A stretch of 64,000 nt of DNA from G016756615 sp050958605 (GCF_050958605.1 NZ_JBJHDO010000003.1:372001-436000), one strand, 5' to 3'. Numbered from the stretch's first letter, positions 34,680-43,050 are shown. The notes: a model not told the origin generated them from the sequence alone. Made by a program: numbers and translations.

Positions 34680-35552
34680 ATGAGCAACAAAGCAGGCGGG
34701 ACACATCCGGAACCCCCGTTCCCAGAGCAGAGCCAACCGGTCCCCGGCGCCACGGACAGGATGTCGCCCGCGCCCGACCACGGAGAAGAAAGCTACAAAG
34801 GACATGGTCGGCTGAACGGACGTGCCGCCATCATAACGGGCGGCGATTCCGGAATTGGCCGCGCGGTCGCGATCGCATTTGCGCGGGAAGGTGCCGACGT
34901 GGTCATCTCGTATCTCAGCGAGGACCGGGACGCCGCGGAGACGGCCGACTGGATCGAAAATGCGGGTCGCAGGGCCGTCCTCATTCCCGGCGACATCAAG
35001 GATGATACTCACTGCAGATCTATCGTAGAGAAGGCTTTGACCGAATTCGGCAGGCTCGATGTGCTGGTAAACAACGCCGCGCACCAGATGACGGTAAACA
35101 GCCTGGAGGAACTCACGCCGGAAGAATGGGACATCACCTTCCGAACCAATGTCTACGCGATGTTCTATCTCTGTAAGGCAGCTATACCGCATATGAAGCC
35201 GGGCAGCACCATCATCAACACGTCGTCGATCAATGCCACGGATCCTTCGCCGGGATTGCTCGCTTATGCCACGACCAAGGGAGCGATTGCCAACTTTACG
35301 GCCGGACTGGCGGGGCTGATAGCGGAAAAGGGTATAAGGGTGAACGCTGTCGCGCCCGGCCCGATCTGGACACCCCTCATACCTTCGACGATGCCGGCCG
35401 AGAAGGTGAAGAATTTCGGCAAGAACACTCCTCTCGGCCGGCCCGGCCAACCCGCCGAGTTGGCGGCCACCTTCGTTCTCCTGGCCTCCGGCGAATCGAG
35501 CTACACGACCGGCGCGCTTTACGAAATTACCGGCGGGCGCCCGATGCTTTGA
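34680..35552 (+). CDS. SDR oxidoreductase, YghA/glucose-dehydrogenase-like with N-terminal extension
   Basis: 290 residues. A Pro-rich, disordered extension of about 45 residues precedes a classical SDR: GGDSGIGRAVAIAFAREGADV (NAD(P) site), NNAA, catalytic Ser in NTSSIN and Tyr-x3-Lys (YATTK), PGPIWTPL and the C-terminal TGALYEITGG. GGAG six bases before the ATG at 34680. Members reduce or oxidise sugars or aldehydes; many are general-stress proteins in alphaproteobacteria. Confidence 0.9.
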   Translation: MSNKAGGTHPEPPFPEQSQPVPGATDRMSPAPDHGEESYKGHGRLNGRAAIITGGDSGIGRAVAIAFAREGADVVISYLSEDRDAAETADWIENAGRRAVLIPGDIKDDTHCRSIVEKALTEFGRLDVLVNNAAHQMTVNSLEELTPEEWDITFRTNVYAMFYLCKAAIPHMKPGSTIINTSSINATDPSPGLLAYATTKGAIANFTAGLAGLIAEKGIRVNAVAPGPIWTPLIPSTMPAEKVKNFGKNTPLGRPGQPAELAATFVLLASGESSYTTGALYEITGGRPML

Positions 35553-35627
35553 CGAGCATTTTGCGGCGCTCCCGCGAAAACGATGCGACAACAACATACG
35601 AGATCTGCCGGCCCTTCAACCGGTCGC

Positions 35628-35861
35628 TCATATTGCCGGCACCCACTTCCAGAAGACGCCTTCCTTGCGATCCGGGTAGTGCTTGAACTCGCACTCGAAA
35701 CGCCGCCCGTAGGCTGCAGCTGCGGCAAGCGCCTGCTGCGAAGGCGGATTCATTCCGGTGCCGGGCGCGAACCAATCCTCGAGGAGGTCGTCCGGTATGT
35801 AGGCGCCTATTCGTAGCGGCAGGCTGTTCAGTACGGCATCCATATCGGCTGGCGGTTCCAT
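35628..35861 (-). CDS. small hypothetical protein
   Basis: 77 residues; GGAGGAG just before the ATG at 35861. It contains LRIGAYIPDDLLEDWFAPGTG and, near the end, a Tyr/Phe/Trp-rich segment (FECEFKHYPDR, FWKW). Soluble. Convergent with the SDR gene. Not recognised; no EcfG-type promoter found. Confidence 0.6.
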   Translation of the reverse strand: MEPPADMDAVLNSLPLRIGAYIPDDLLEDWFAPGTGMNPPSQQALAAAAAYGRRFECEFKHYPDRKEGVFWKWVPAI

Positions 35862-36058
35862 CGGCTCCTCCTCTTCAGAGCAGTGGCAGCGGTGGCCCAC
35901 AGGCCATCCCATTCTCGCGATGTCGCGCTCACAACATCTGCCGTGTCTATTGCGCTGTAAAGCCAATTGCCGACAAGCTTCCCCGCATTGAAGAACAGTA
36001 TTTCAACGACAGGGCAGCAATGCCCTCTCTTCCTCCCTTCAAGACGTTCCAGCAAATG

Positions 36059-36083
36059 GGAACAAACCTCCGCCACGGCAGTT
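36059..36083 (+). promoter_or_regulatory. EcfG-type promoter for the cytochrome/DUF4142 pair
   Basis: GGAAC at 36059-36063, 17 nt, GTT at 36081-36083; start codon at 36133. Confidence 0.7.
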
Positions 36084-36132
36084 TGGAGCGCCTTCGGTTT
36101 CTTCGGATCGCCCGTATTTCTGGGAGGGGATC

Positions 36133-37530
36133 ATGCCGCGCGTTCTCGACATCCTTCTGCCCACGACCGTTTGTGTTGCAGCGTTCAGCCTTGCCGCCTT
36201 CTCGGATCCATTGCCGCCCGACACGACCTATCGTCCGCTGCCGACGCTTCCGCTTTCCCAAGTGAGGGAAAACGACGAGGCTCAAAAACCCCGTGTTATG
36301 GAGCGCCAGAGGTCGTTACTGGAACAACGCTATGATCTCGCCAATCGCCCGATGCCGAACACCGCGATGTCTGGTGGCCGAAAGGCCGTCCAAGAAGGCG
36401 TTCGCGTTAAGCTTCCCGAGGGAGAGACCTGGGACAGCCTGGGCTCGAAATCACCCGAGGAAATCCGCGACAAGGGATTGCTGCCTGCTGGTTTCATGCC
36501 CCTGCCGCATGTGAAGCAGGCCACCGGCGGGCAGGTCTTCCCGCAAGAGCAGATAGACGAGATCGGCCGGCAGGAAGCGCGGGACCTCAGGCGTTTCGAT
36601 GTCGATTTCGACCTTCCCGCGCATCTTACCCCGGAGTTTCCGCCCCCAATCTTTCTCACCACCCATCCCGAACTCGGAGATGTCTCACGCGGCGAACTGC
36701 TCACGATCAAGAATTTCTACGAACTGATGAACGGCATCATCACGCCGGTGCAGATGGAGGGTCTGCGCCTTCTCCTGACCCCCTTCCCCCAGGAGGAATT
36801 CAACCAGACCGAGGACCGTAAGGTGGCTCAGCAGAGTCTGGGCGTGACGTGTCTCGATTGTCATTCCAACTTCCATACCAACGCGGCGTTCCATCAAACG
36901 CCCGATGTCCGCCCCCAGGCCGCGAGGTTCCGCCTCGACACCACCAGCTTGCGCGGTGTGTTCAACCAACAGATTCACGGCTCCAAACGATCGCTGCGCT
37001 CTATCGAGGATTTCACCGAGTTCGAGCAACGCACCGCCTATTTCAATGGGGATCACGTCAGCGCCACCAGGAAGGGTGTGCATCTTCCCGACCGGCCAAA
37101 CCAAGTCGCAATGATGGCTCAGATGCAGAACATCATCGACTTCCCGCCAGCTCCCAAGCTCGATCCGTTCGGGCGTCTCGATCCGACCAAGGCGAGCGAG
37201 CAGGAATTAAAAGGCGAGCAGGTGTTCATGGGCAAGGGACGGTGCGCGGAATGCCACGTCCCGCAACTGTCTTTCATGGACAACAACATGCACGACCTGA
37301 AGCTCGAGCGTTTCTACCGCGTCGGGCAGACGGTGAACGACTTCGTGGCGCTGCCTGACGGGCCGATCAAGACGTTCACCTTGCGGGGCATCAAGGATTC
37401 TCCCCCCTATTTGCATGATGGGCGGCTGATGACGCTCGCCGATACTGTCGAATTCTTCAATCTGGTCCTGGGAACCAAGCTCAGCCAAGACGAGAAACAG
37501 GCCCTCGTCGCTTATTTGCTGACGCTCTGA
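36133..37530 (+). CDS. exported di-heme cytochrome c (cytochrome c peroxidase-like)
   Basis: 465 residues with an N-terminal signal sequence (about 1-23). Two heme-attachment motifs, CLDCH near residue 240 and CAECH near 372, lie in a C-terminal half with the order seen in MauG/CCP-like proteins, including PPYLHDGR near 423 and LADTVEFFN. An unusual N-terminal domain of about 200 residues is not recognised. GGGAGG five bases before the ATG. Periplasmic redox role, perhaps peroxide removal. Often called cytochrome B6 in databases, wrongly. Confidence 0.85.
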   Translation: MPRVLDILLPTTVCVAAFSLAAFSDPLPPDTTYRPLPTLPLSQVRENDEAQKPRVMERQRSLLEQRYDLANRPMPNTAMSGGRKAVQEGVRVKLPEGETWDSLGSKSPEEIRDKGLLPAGFMPLPHVKQATGGQVFPQEQIDEIGRQEARDLRRFDVDFDLPAHLTPEFPPPIFLTTHPELGDVSRGELLTIKNFYELMNGIITPVQMEGLRLLLTPFPQEEFNQTEDRKVAQQSLGVTCLDCHSNFHTNAAFHQTPDVRPQAARFRLDTTSLRGVFNQQIHGSKRSLRSIEDFTEFEQRTAYFNGDHVSATRKGVHLPDRPNQVAMMAQMQNIIDFPPAPKLDPFGRLDPTKASEQELKGEQVFMGKGRCAECHVPQLSFMDNNMHDLKLERFYRVGQTVNDFVALPDGPIKTFTLRGIKDSPPYLHDGRLMTLADTVEFFNLVLGTKLSQDEKQALVAYLLTL

Positions 37531-37557
37531 AGCGCAGCGGAAACACGGGAGGATTGC

Positions 37558-38142
37558 ATGCGGTTTTTCATTCTGATTTCGGGCATCGCTGTTGCCTTCC
37601 CGGCGTTTGCGCAGATGGGCAATCCCGCAGGGTGGGCTCCCGATACGCGGCTGGAAGCACCAGGCGTACCAGCGCCCAACCAGACCAACACGCAGGACCG
37701 CCTTTTCGCGCAATTGATTGCCGCAGGCGGGATGGCGGAAGTGGAGTTGGGAAAGCTCGCGGCGGGCAAGGCACGCGGTTCCACCGTGAAGGAATTCGCG
37801 AACCGCATGGTCGACGACCACACTTCCGCGAACGAGAAGCTGTCCCGTATCGCCGACAAGAGCAAGATCCCGTTGCCGACGGAACTCGATGGCGATCATC
37901 GGAAAATCCGGGAGGATCTCGAAAAGCGGGATGACGGATTTGATCTGGCCTACATGCGAGCTCAGGTCGTGGATCACCAGAAGACCGCTCAACTGCTCGA
38001 GTGGGAAATCGGTTTCGGTCAGGACGCGGAACTCCAGCGTTTCGCCTCGGAGACATTGCCTATAGTCCTCCAGCATCTCGAGCTCGCCCGGATCCTGACA
38101 GCCGAATTGAGCAACCAAGCTCTTGCAAAGCGGGAGCCTTGA
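37558..38142 (+). CDS. DUF4142 family exported protein, second copy
   Basis: 194 residues. Signal peptide about 1-18 (ending Ala-Phe-Ala), a Pro/Asn-rich linker, then the DUF4142 four-helix domain: AAGGMAEVELGKLAAGKA, FANRMVDDHTSANEKL, FDLAYMRAQVVDHQKTAQLLEWE. It starts 27 bases after the cytochrome gene with GGGAGG upstream, so it shares its EcfG-type promoter and probably its periplasmic location. Confidence 0.85.
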   Translation: MRFFILISGIAVAFPAFAQMGNPAGWAPDTRLEAPGVPAPNQTNTQDRLFAQLIAAGGMAEVELGKLAAGKARGSTVKEFANRMVDDHTSANEKLSRIADKSKIPLPTELDGDHRKIREDLEKRDDGFDLAYMRAQVVDHQKTAQLLEWEIGFGQDAELQRFASETLPIVLQHLELARILTAELSNQALAKREP

Positions 38143-38177
38143 TCGCCGGAACGGCCGTCTGCCGATATGATCGCCGG

Positions 38178-38429
38178 CTATCTCCTTGCGGCTTTCTTGT
38201 CCAATTCCTCAAGCATTTGTCCGTGCTGCATGAGCGGGACGATCGACGGGCCCCAGCCAGGCAAGCAAGGAAATTCGGACGGCGGCATCGGCGAGCGCTC
38301 GGCCTTGATAGAGGGGGAGCCGACGACGATTGCTCGGCAGCGCTTCTCCACCCCACCTTTGCTTCTGCTGATCATGCTGATGACCAATACCCGCAGGACC
38401 ATGAGGGACAAGGTGAACAGCACCAGCAC
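38178..38429 (-). CDS. possible small single-span membrane protein
   Basis: 83 residues from a GTG at 38429 with GAGGAC nine bases ahead. A hydrophobic helix at the N-terminus (LVLFTLSLMVLRVLVISMI) is followed by a basic turn and a soluble tail ending LEELDKKAARR. Supporting evidence is that the opposite strand reads as a His/Asp-rich pseudo-protein, the usual shadow of a membrane segment. No promoter or homologue is recognised; may be non-coding. Confidence 0.35.
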   Translation of the reverse strand: MLVLFTLSLMVLRVLVISMISRSKGGVEKRCRAIVVGSPSIKAERSPMPPSEFPCLPGWGPSIVPLMQHGQMLEELDKKAARR

Positions 38430-38529
38430 GAATGTCCTCGGCTGGACAACGACCGTCGCAAGGTTCGGCCTCGGCCGGTCTCGTCGCGACCTGGTTTCTT
38501 TAAGAAGGCAGAGGCAGGACACGGCCGAG

Positions 38530-38554
38530 GGAACGAATTGCCTTACCGATTGTT
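38530..38554 (+). promoter_or_regulatory. EcfG-type promoter for the nucleotidyltransferase region
   Basis: GGAAC at 38530-38534, 17 nt, GTT at 38552-38554. A 15-codon ORF and then the gene at 38646 follow. Confidence 0.65.
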
Positions 38555-38582
38555 GATCAATCTCCTAAGGGAGCCAACGCCG

Positions 38583-38630
38583 ATGCCTTTGCCAGCCTAC
38601 TTCACCCCCGATTTGAGAGCGAAGAACTAA
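38583..38630 (+). CDS. possible 15-residue leader peptide
   Basis: ATG at 38583 with GGGAG nine bases upstream, TAA at 38630, encoding MPLPAYFTPDLRAKN. It lies between an EcfG-type promoter and the nucleotidyltransferase gene, whose TTG start is 16 bases later. It may be a coupling leader or chance. Confidence 0.3.
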   Translation: MPLPAYFTPDLRAKN

Positions 38631-38645
38631 GCAAGGGCATCCAGA

Positions 38646-39437
38646 TTGTTGACCGCTACTCCAGAAACGCTGCCGTCGTTGCAGCCCAAGGCAGAGCCGA
38701 CCCTCCTGAACCCCGAGGCAGAAGGTTTCTATGCCGAGGCGATCCGGCAACTTGCCTCCTCAGGCGTGCCGTTCTTGCTGGCGGGCACCTACGCCGTGAG
38801 CGCCTATACGGGGATCAGCCGGCAGACCAAGGACATCGATGTTTTCTGCAAACCGGGCGACTACCCGCAGATTCTCTCGTATTTCAAACGACTGGGCTAT
38901 CGCATCGCTATCGAAGACGACCGCTGGCTTGCAAAGGTATTCAAAGGAAGGGTGTTCCTGGACGTGATCTTCGCTTCGTCGAACGGCGCCATCCCGATCG
39001 ACGAGAGATGGTTCGAACACGCCAGGCAAAGCACAATCTTCGGAACCGCCGTGAACGTAATCGGCCCCACGGAGCTCGTCTGGTCGAAGTGTTTCATCCA
39101 GGCCCGGGATCGTTATGATGGTTCCGACGTCGCGCACATCATCCTGAGAGCCAGCGATCAGATCGACTGGTCCCGGCTCTTCCACTACATGGAGGCGCAT
39201 TGGGAGGTGCTGCTTATTCACCTCCTGAACTTCCAGTGGATTTACCCATCCGAACGATCGAAATTGCCGGAATGGCTCATGGACGAGTTGCTGAGACGAC
39301 TGGCGGCCCGCCGCCTCGAGCCTCCCCATCATACGAAGCTTTGCCGTGGTCGGCTGATGTCTTCGGAAGATTATGAGATCGACGTGAAGCGCTGGGGCTT
39401 CAGAGACGTCAAAGGGAATGGCGACGCAGCGCAATGA
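38646..39437 (+). CDS. nucleotidyltransferase-fold protein
   Basis: 263 residues from a TTG at 38646. Residues about 40-70 hold the minimal nucleotidyltransferase signature: FLLAGTYAVSAYTG then RQTKDIDVF, with the metal-binding Asp-x-Asp; a third Asp may be in VFLDVIF near 105. The C-terminal helical half is unassigned. Such proteins transfer a nucleotide to an unknown acceptor. The metallophosphoesterase gene follows after 21 bases, a pairing I recall in other alphaproteobacteria. Confidence 0.75.
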   Translation: MLTATPETLPSLQPKAEPTLLNPEAEGFYAEAIRQLASSGVPFLLAGTYAVSAYTGISRQTKDIDVFCKPGDYPQILSYFKRLGYRIAIEDDRWLAKVFKGRVFLDVIFASSNGAIPIDERWFEHARQSTIFGTAVNVIGPTELVWSKCFIQARDRYDGSDVAHIILRASDQIDWSRLFHYMEAHWEVLLIHLLNFQWIYPSERSKLPEWLMDELLRRLAARRLEPPHHTKLCRGRLMSSEDYEIDVKRWGFRDVKGNGDAAQ

Positions 39438-39458
39438 AGTATTTGCCAGGAGAGAACG

Positions 39459-40184
39459 GTGTCCATGGCCGAAGCCAAGGATAGTCTCAAGATCGCGGCG
39501 ATTGGCGACCTCCATGTCAGCGAGGATGGAACGTCGTACCGCAGCCTTTTCGGCGAGATCTCTCAGGCGGCCGATGTGCTTGTCCTGGCGGGCGACCTGA
39601 CGGACACGGGCAAGCCGCGGCAAGCCGAAATGCTTGCCGAGGACCTGCGGGCTTGTTCTATCCCCGTGGTCGCGGTTCTCGGCAATCATGACTACGAGAG
39701 CGATCTCGTCTCGGAGATCAGCGATATCTTGCGCCGCGCCGGCGTGCACTTGCTGGACGGGCAGGCAACGGAAATCAACGGAGTGGGCTTCGTCGGCGTC
39801 AAAGGCTTCGTCGGCGGTTTCGGGCGACGCATGCTCGGTTCCTTCGGCGAGCCGGCTATCAAGGCGATGGTAGCCGAAAGCGTGAACGAAGCCATTCGGC
39901 TGGAAAACGCCATGCGGCAGTCGCGCAGCGAGCGCACGCTCATTGTCCTCCACTATGCGCCGACAGAAGACACTGTGATCGGGGAGCCGCTCGAGATCTA
40001 TCCTTTTCTAGGATCCTCGCGGCTGGCGGAAACCATCGACCGCTTCAAGGTAAGCGCAGTGGTGCACGGGCATGCCCATCGCGGCACCTATGAAGGACGC
40101 ACGCCGGGCGGCGCGGCCGTGTTCAACGTTGCAATGCATATCGAGAAGCCGACAGGGCTGCCCTATGCCCTGATCGAGATCTAA
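39459..40184 (+). CDS. calcineurin-like metallophosphoesterase
   Basis: 241 residues. The two-metal phosphoesterase motifs occur in order: GDLHVS near residue 18, GDLTD near 46, GNHDYES near 76, VLHYAP near 167 and GHAHRG near 202. AGGAGA precedes a GTG at 39459 and an in-frame ATG at 39465; either could be the start. Cytoplasmic. It hydrolyses a phosphomono- or diester; pairing with the nucleotidyltransferase suggests it may reverse that modification. Confidence 0.87.
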   Translation: MSMAEAKDSLKIAAIGDLHVSEDGTSYRSLFGEISQAADVLVLAGDLTDTGKPRQAEMLAEDLRACSIPVVAVLGNHDYESDLVSEISDILRRAGVHLLDGQATEINGVGFVGVKGFVGGFGRRMLGSFGEPAIKAMVAESVNEAIRLENAMRQSRSERTLIVLHYAPTEDTVIGEPLEIYPFLGSSRLAETIDRFKVSAVVHGHAHRGTYEGRTPGGAAVFNVAMHIEKPTGLPYALIEI

Positions 40185-40210
40185 AAAGGGACCCAAACAG
40201 TCGGGTCCCT
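40183..40210 (-). terminator. intrinsic terminator after the BON-domain gene
   Basis: On the reverse strand an 8-bp stem (AGGGACCC with GGGTCCCT), 8-nt loop, is followed by TTTTT. It terminates the gene ending at 40241 and abuts the convergent metallophosphoesterase stop. Confidence 0.8.
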
Positions 40211-40240
40211 GGCTGCGGGTCGTCGCAAGACGCGCCGACG

Positions 40241-41029
40241 TTAACTCACCGCCGGTATATCGGTGTCTGTCGTCTGCGATTTTATCCGCAGGTTGTTCTG
40301 GACGTTCGTGACGCCGGAAACCGATTCGGCGATGTCTTCTGCTCGACGCTTGTCGGTGCGACTGCCCACCTCTCCGGTCAATGTCACCTCGCGCTCGGAG
40401 ACCTGCACATCGATGTCCGTGGCGTCGAGCGCCCAATCGTCCGTCAATCGATCGTTGATATCCTCCCTGATCCGCTCGTCGGAGCGTACATAACCCTTGG
40501 GCCCGCGTCCACGATACTGATCTTGATGGCGCCTCCGCTCCGCATCCTCGTCGCCCAACCAGGACGAAACCTCGTCGCTGGCCTTGTCCCAAAAGCCCCG
40601 CTCGTGCCCCGACCAGTCGCGCTCGCTTCGGCTTGGCATTCTGTCGCCGGCGTAGCCGTAGCCGCCGAAGCCTCCTTCATAGCCTCGACCACGCCCACGA
40701 GACGGATAGTCTCGACCGCGGGACCATTCATCATATCCGCCAGCTTGGCCATAGCCGCTTTGGCCTCGCTCCCCGTAGTCGGGTCCGCCCCAGCCTTCCT
40801 GACCACGACCACCATACTCGCTACCGGACCAACCCTGGCCACGGCCGTATTCCGCACCCGACCAGCCGCCCTGTTGGCCGCCAGAAAATCGTTCGCCTTG
40901 ATGCTGCCGTCTGAACTGCTCGTCTCTGTGACGATCCGAGCCGAATCCGCCGCCTTGCCTTCCCATGTGGCGGCGCTGCTCGGACTCGTAGCTGCCGCGT
41001 TCGCCGTGTCGATCTCTGTTCCGTGCCAT
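40241..41029 (-). CDS. BON-domain protein with Gly/Arg/Tyr-rich N-terminal half
   Basis: 262 residues; GGAGG five bases before the ATG at 41029. Residues 1-150 are low-complexity with repeats of Gly-Trp-Ser-Gly-x-Glu-Tyr-Gly and Gly-Arg-Gly-Gln. A Trp-Leu-Gly-Asp-Glu-Asp-Ala-Glu-Arg-Arg-Arg motif follows, then one BON domain (about 185-250) ending in VSGVTNVQNNLRI. BON domains bind membranes or lipids; no signal peptide is visible. Its own EcfG-type promoter and a strong terminator make it a single-gene unit. Confidence 0.83.
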   Translation of the reverse strand: MARNRDRHGERGSYESEQRRHMGRQGGGFGSDRHRDEQFRRQHQGERFSGGQQGGWSGAEYGRGQGWSGSEYGGRGQEGWGGPDYGERGQSGYGQAGGYDEWSRGRDYPSRGRGRGYEGGFGGYGYAGDRMPSRSERDWSGHERGFWDKASDEVSSWLGDEDAERRRHQDQYRGRGPKGYVRSDERIREDINDRLTDDWALDATDIDVQVSEREVTLTGEVGSRTDKRRAEDIAESVSGVTNVQNNLRIKSQTTDTDIPAVS

Positions 41030-41060
41030 GTTTTCCTCCGTCAAAAGCCTTCGCGTCCCG

Positions 41061-41085
41061 AACAAGAACGCCGACGGATTGTTCC
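41061..41085 (-). promoter_or_regulatory. EcfG-type promoter for the BON-domain gene
   Basis: Reverse strand GGAAC (41085-41081), 17 nt, GTT (41063-41061), 32 bases before the start at 41029. Confidence 0.72.
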
Positions 41086-41123
41086 TGCCGAGATGGTCGT
41101 GAAGGCACCTGGGGGAAGCTCGA

Positions 41124-41426
41124 TCAATCATGAAATCGTTGATCATCCCGCGACGGATTTCCTGCGATGGCTTGTTCTTCGGGATCGTCCGGCAAGGCGG
41201 CATCACTCTCCTGATATGGATTGTCGTCGTCTTCCTCGGGCAGTTCCCCGGAATGTTCGTCATTTCGTTCGGGGTAGCGAAGGTCGCCATTTTCCGGCGC
41301 GCTTACCGGTTCGAGTTCCCCGCCTTCGAGCGCTTCCCATTCCTGTTCCTCGATATTGGGGCCGCCGGATGCTTCTCGCTTTGTTTCCGGCTCTCCCCTC
41401 TGCGGATTTCGGGCTGACGCAGTCAT
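41124..41426 (-). CDS. acidic disordered small protein
   Basis: 100 residues from the ATG at 41426 (GGAGG five bases upstream). Glu, Asp, Pro, Asn and Gly make up most of it, with no hydrophobic core. Upstream of the BON-domain gene on the same strand, but that gene has its own promoter. No family recognised; composition resembles hydrophilin-like stress proteins. Confidence 0.6.
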   Translation of the reverse strand: MTASARNPQRGEPETKREASGGPNIEEQEWEALEGGELEPVSAPENGDLRYPERNDEHSGELPEEDDDNPYQESDAALPDDPEEQAIAGNPSRDDQRFHD

Positions 41427-41513
41427 AGGAACCTCCATTCAGGTTTCCCGATCAACGCACTGTCCGGCCATCGGTTGCCCCCGGGAATAGGCTATATGTC
41501 TCCGGCAGCCGCG

Positions 41514-41538
41514 GGAACAATCCGGATACCGTGCGGTT
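41514..41538 (+). promoter_or_regulatory. EcfG-type promoter for the small lipoprotein
   Basis: GGAAC at 41514-41518, 17 nt, GTT at 41536-41538; start codon at 41586. Confidence 0.68.
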
Positions 41539-41585
41539 GGACGAGGACCCGCAAGCCCGATCCAGAGATTCAGGGGAGGCCTGCC

Positions 41586-41801
41586 ATGAACACGAAGGTA
41601 CTGCTGTCGATGGCTCTAATAGCGTTCGGCATAGCCGCTTGTAGCGAACAAGAGGCGTCGTCGCCCACTCCTGAAGCACCTGGCCAGGACACGCCGGTCG
41701 ACAGAGATCCGACTCCTCAGACCGGAACGGGAGGCGAGTCCCAAACCGCCGACCCCGATGGAACCACGACCGGCGGCACAAACACCCAAGAGCCACAGTA
41801 A
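41586..41801 (+). CDS. small Thr/Pro/Gly-rich lipoprotein
   Basis: 71 residues; GGGGAGG six bases before the ATG at 41586. A lipoprotein signal (ALIAFGIAAC, Cys19) is followed by a disordered tail of Thr, Pro, Gly, Glu and Asp. It should be anchored in the outer or inner membrane facing the periplasm. Single-gene unit with an EcfG-type promoter. No domain. Confidence 0.72.
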   Translation: MNTKVLLSMALIAFGIAACSEQEASSPTPEAPGQDTPVDRDPTPQTGTGGESQTADPDGTTTGGTNTQEPQ

Positions 41802-41818
41802 TTTTCAGCGCGACATAT

Positions 41819-41844
41819 GGAACGTACGGCGAACTACATGCGTT
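41819..41844 (+). promoter_or_regulatory. EcfG-type promoter ahead of the 53-residue protein and Crp-type regulator
   Basis: GGAAC at 41819-41823, 18 nt, GTT at 41842-41844. The next start codon is about 145 bases on, leaving an unusually long leader. Confidence 0.5.
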
Positions 41845-41989
41845 CAGGAGCGGAAGGCCGACCTGAAGGGCAGGACGACATGCCTTAAGGTTCCAGATTT
41901 AGTTTCACAAGACTACTCGAAACCTCTGCTCAGTGTCGTAGGTCGCTTCAAAGTCTCTGCAAAAGCCTCTGGCTGGCAGGAGGACATAT

Positions 41990-42151
41990 ATGTCGGCAGA
42001 CGACCTGCAACTCGCCATCCACGCTGCCACTCCCCACGACGGAGTGGGCGCTGTTTCGGTGAAGCTCACAGTGGTCGCGCTTGTCAAAGGGCTGCGTAAC
42101 CTCTCCTCGGTCATCGAACTCGAAGGGGATACGCTTGACCCGTCCAGTTAG
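41990..42151 (+). CDS. 53-residue hypothetical protein
   Basis: ATG at 41990 with AGGAGG six bases upstream, TAG at 42151. Starts Met-Ser-Ala-Asp-Asp-Leu, contains VSVKLTVVALVKGL and ends in an acidic tail. It could form a small alpha-beta unit. It ends seven bases before the Crp/Fnr regulator and may be co-transcribed with it. Not recognised. Confidence 0.55.
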   Translation: MSADDLQLAIHAATPHDGVGAVSVKLTVVALVKGLRNLSSVIELEGDTLDPSS

Positions 42152-42158
42152 CACAGTC

Positions 42159-42944
42159 ATGAGCGGCAAGGCACTTTCCCAAACGCTTGGCGGCAATCTT
42201 GGCATCGAAGTGCCCGATCATCCTCTCATCCGAAAGCTGTCGATTTACACCAAGCTCTCGCTCGAAGAGCAGAGAGCGATCGCCGATGCCACGACTAAAA
42301 CGATATCGCTGCAAGCAAACGACGAAATCGCGTCCAGGGGGGAGAAGGTCAGCGGCGTCAATCTTCTCCTTGAAGGGTTTGCCTGCCGGTTCAAGTTTCT
42401 TGAAGACGGGAGGCGTCAAATTCTCGCCTATCTGCTGCCGGGCGACCTTTGCGATCTCCACGTCTTCCTGATCAACCGAATGGACCATTCGATTGCCGCC
42501 CTCGTTCCTTCAAAAGTGGCTATAATCGCGCCGGCTCGTATTCTTCGGTTCACCGATGAGTTTCCCAATCTGACACGCGCCTTGTGGTGGTCGACCCTCC
42601 TGGACGAGGCCATAACCAGGGAGTGGGTGGTCAATACGGGACAGCGAACGGCCTACGAACGCATGGCCCATCTGTTTTGCGAGCTGTTCCATAGGTTTCG
42701 CGCGATCGGACAGACCAGGGGACTGAGTTGCCGCTTCCCTCTCACTCAGACTGCCTTGGGAGACACGCTTGGCCTATCCAGCGTTCATGTCAATCGGACC
42801 TTGCAGGACCTTCGGCGCAACGGGCTGGTATCGCTCCGGAACGGTATCTTGAGGATCGACAACCTGGAAGCCTTGGAACGCGAAGCGCTTTTCAATTGCG
42901 ATTACCTTCACCTCGACAATCATCGCCCCACGTTTTCAAGTTGA
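42159..42944 (+). CDS. Crp/Fnr-family transcription regulator
   Basis: 261 residues. A cyclic-nucleotide-binding-like domain (about 20-145) includes LLLEGFACRFKFLEDGRRQILAYLLPGDLCDL. A C-terminal HTH_Crp domain follows (LTQTALGDTLGLSSVHVNRTLQDLRRNGLV near 195). No Fnr-type cysteine cluster is evident at the N-terminus, so oxygen sensing via 4Fe-4S is unlikely. The ATG at 42159 lacks a strong binding site. It may sense redox or another stress signal. Confidence 0.85.
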   Translation: MSGKALSQTLGGNLGIEVPDHPLIRKLSIYTKLSLEEQRAIADATTKTISLQANDEIASRGEKVSGVNLLLEGFACRFKFLEDGRRQILAYLLPGDLCDLHVFLINRMDHSIAALVPSKVAIIAPARILRFTDEFPNLTRALWWSTLLDEAITREWVVNTGQRTAYERMAHLFCELFHRFRAIGQTRGLSCRFPLTQTALGDTLGLSSVHVNRTLQDLRRNGLVSLRNGILRIDNLEALEREALFNCDYLHLDNHRPTFSS

Positions 42945-43025
42945 GCCCGCGGACCCGACTGTCGCACCGATCGCCAGCTTCAGCGAATATAAGTTGAGTG
43001 GCCAACGCCTCTAGCAAGCTGCGTT

Positions 43026-43050
43026 GGAACCTCCGTCTACCAAGGAGGTT
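43026..43050 (+). promoter_or_regulatory. EcfG-type promoter for the TPP-enzyme gene
   Basis: GGAAC at 43026-43030, 17 nt, GTT at 43048-43050, 20 bases before the ATG at 43070. Confidence 0.68.

Noticed and set aside
35828..36285. Reverse frames upstream of the cytochrome gene
   Set aside because: They overlap the forward EcfG-type promoter and cytochrome start, with no ribosome-binding site.
38001..38630. Forward 209-codon frame after the DUF4142 gene
   Set aside because: It overlaps the DUF4142 gene in another frame and its His/Asp-rich middle looks like the complement of a membrane segment.
40523..41428. Forward 301-codon frame opposite the BON-domain gene
   Set aside because: It is the shadow of the Gly/Arg-rich repeats on the reverse strand, which has the promoter, start site and terminator.
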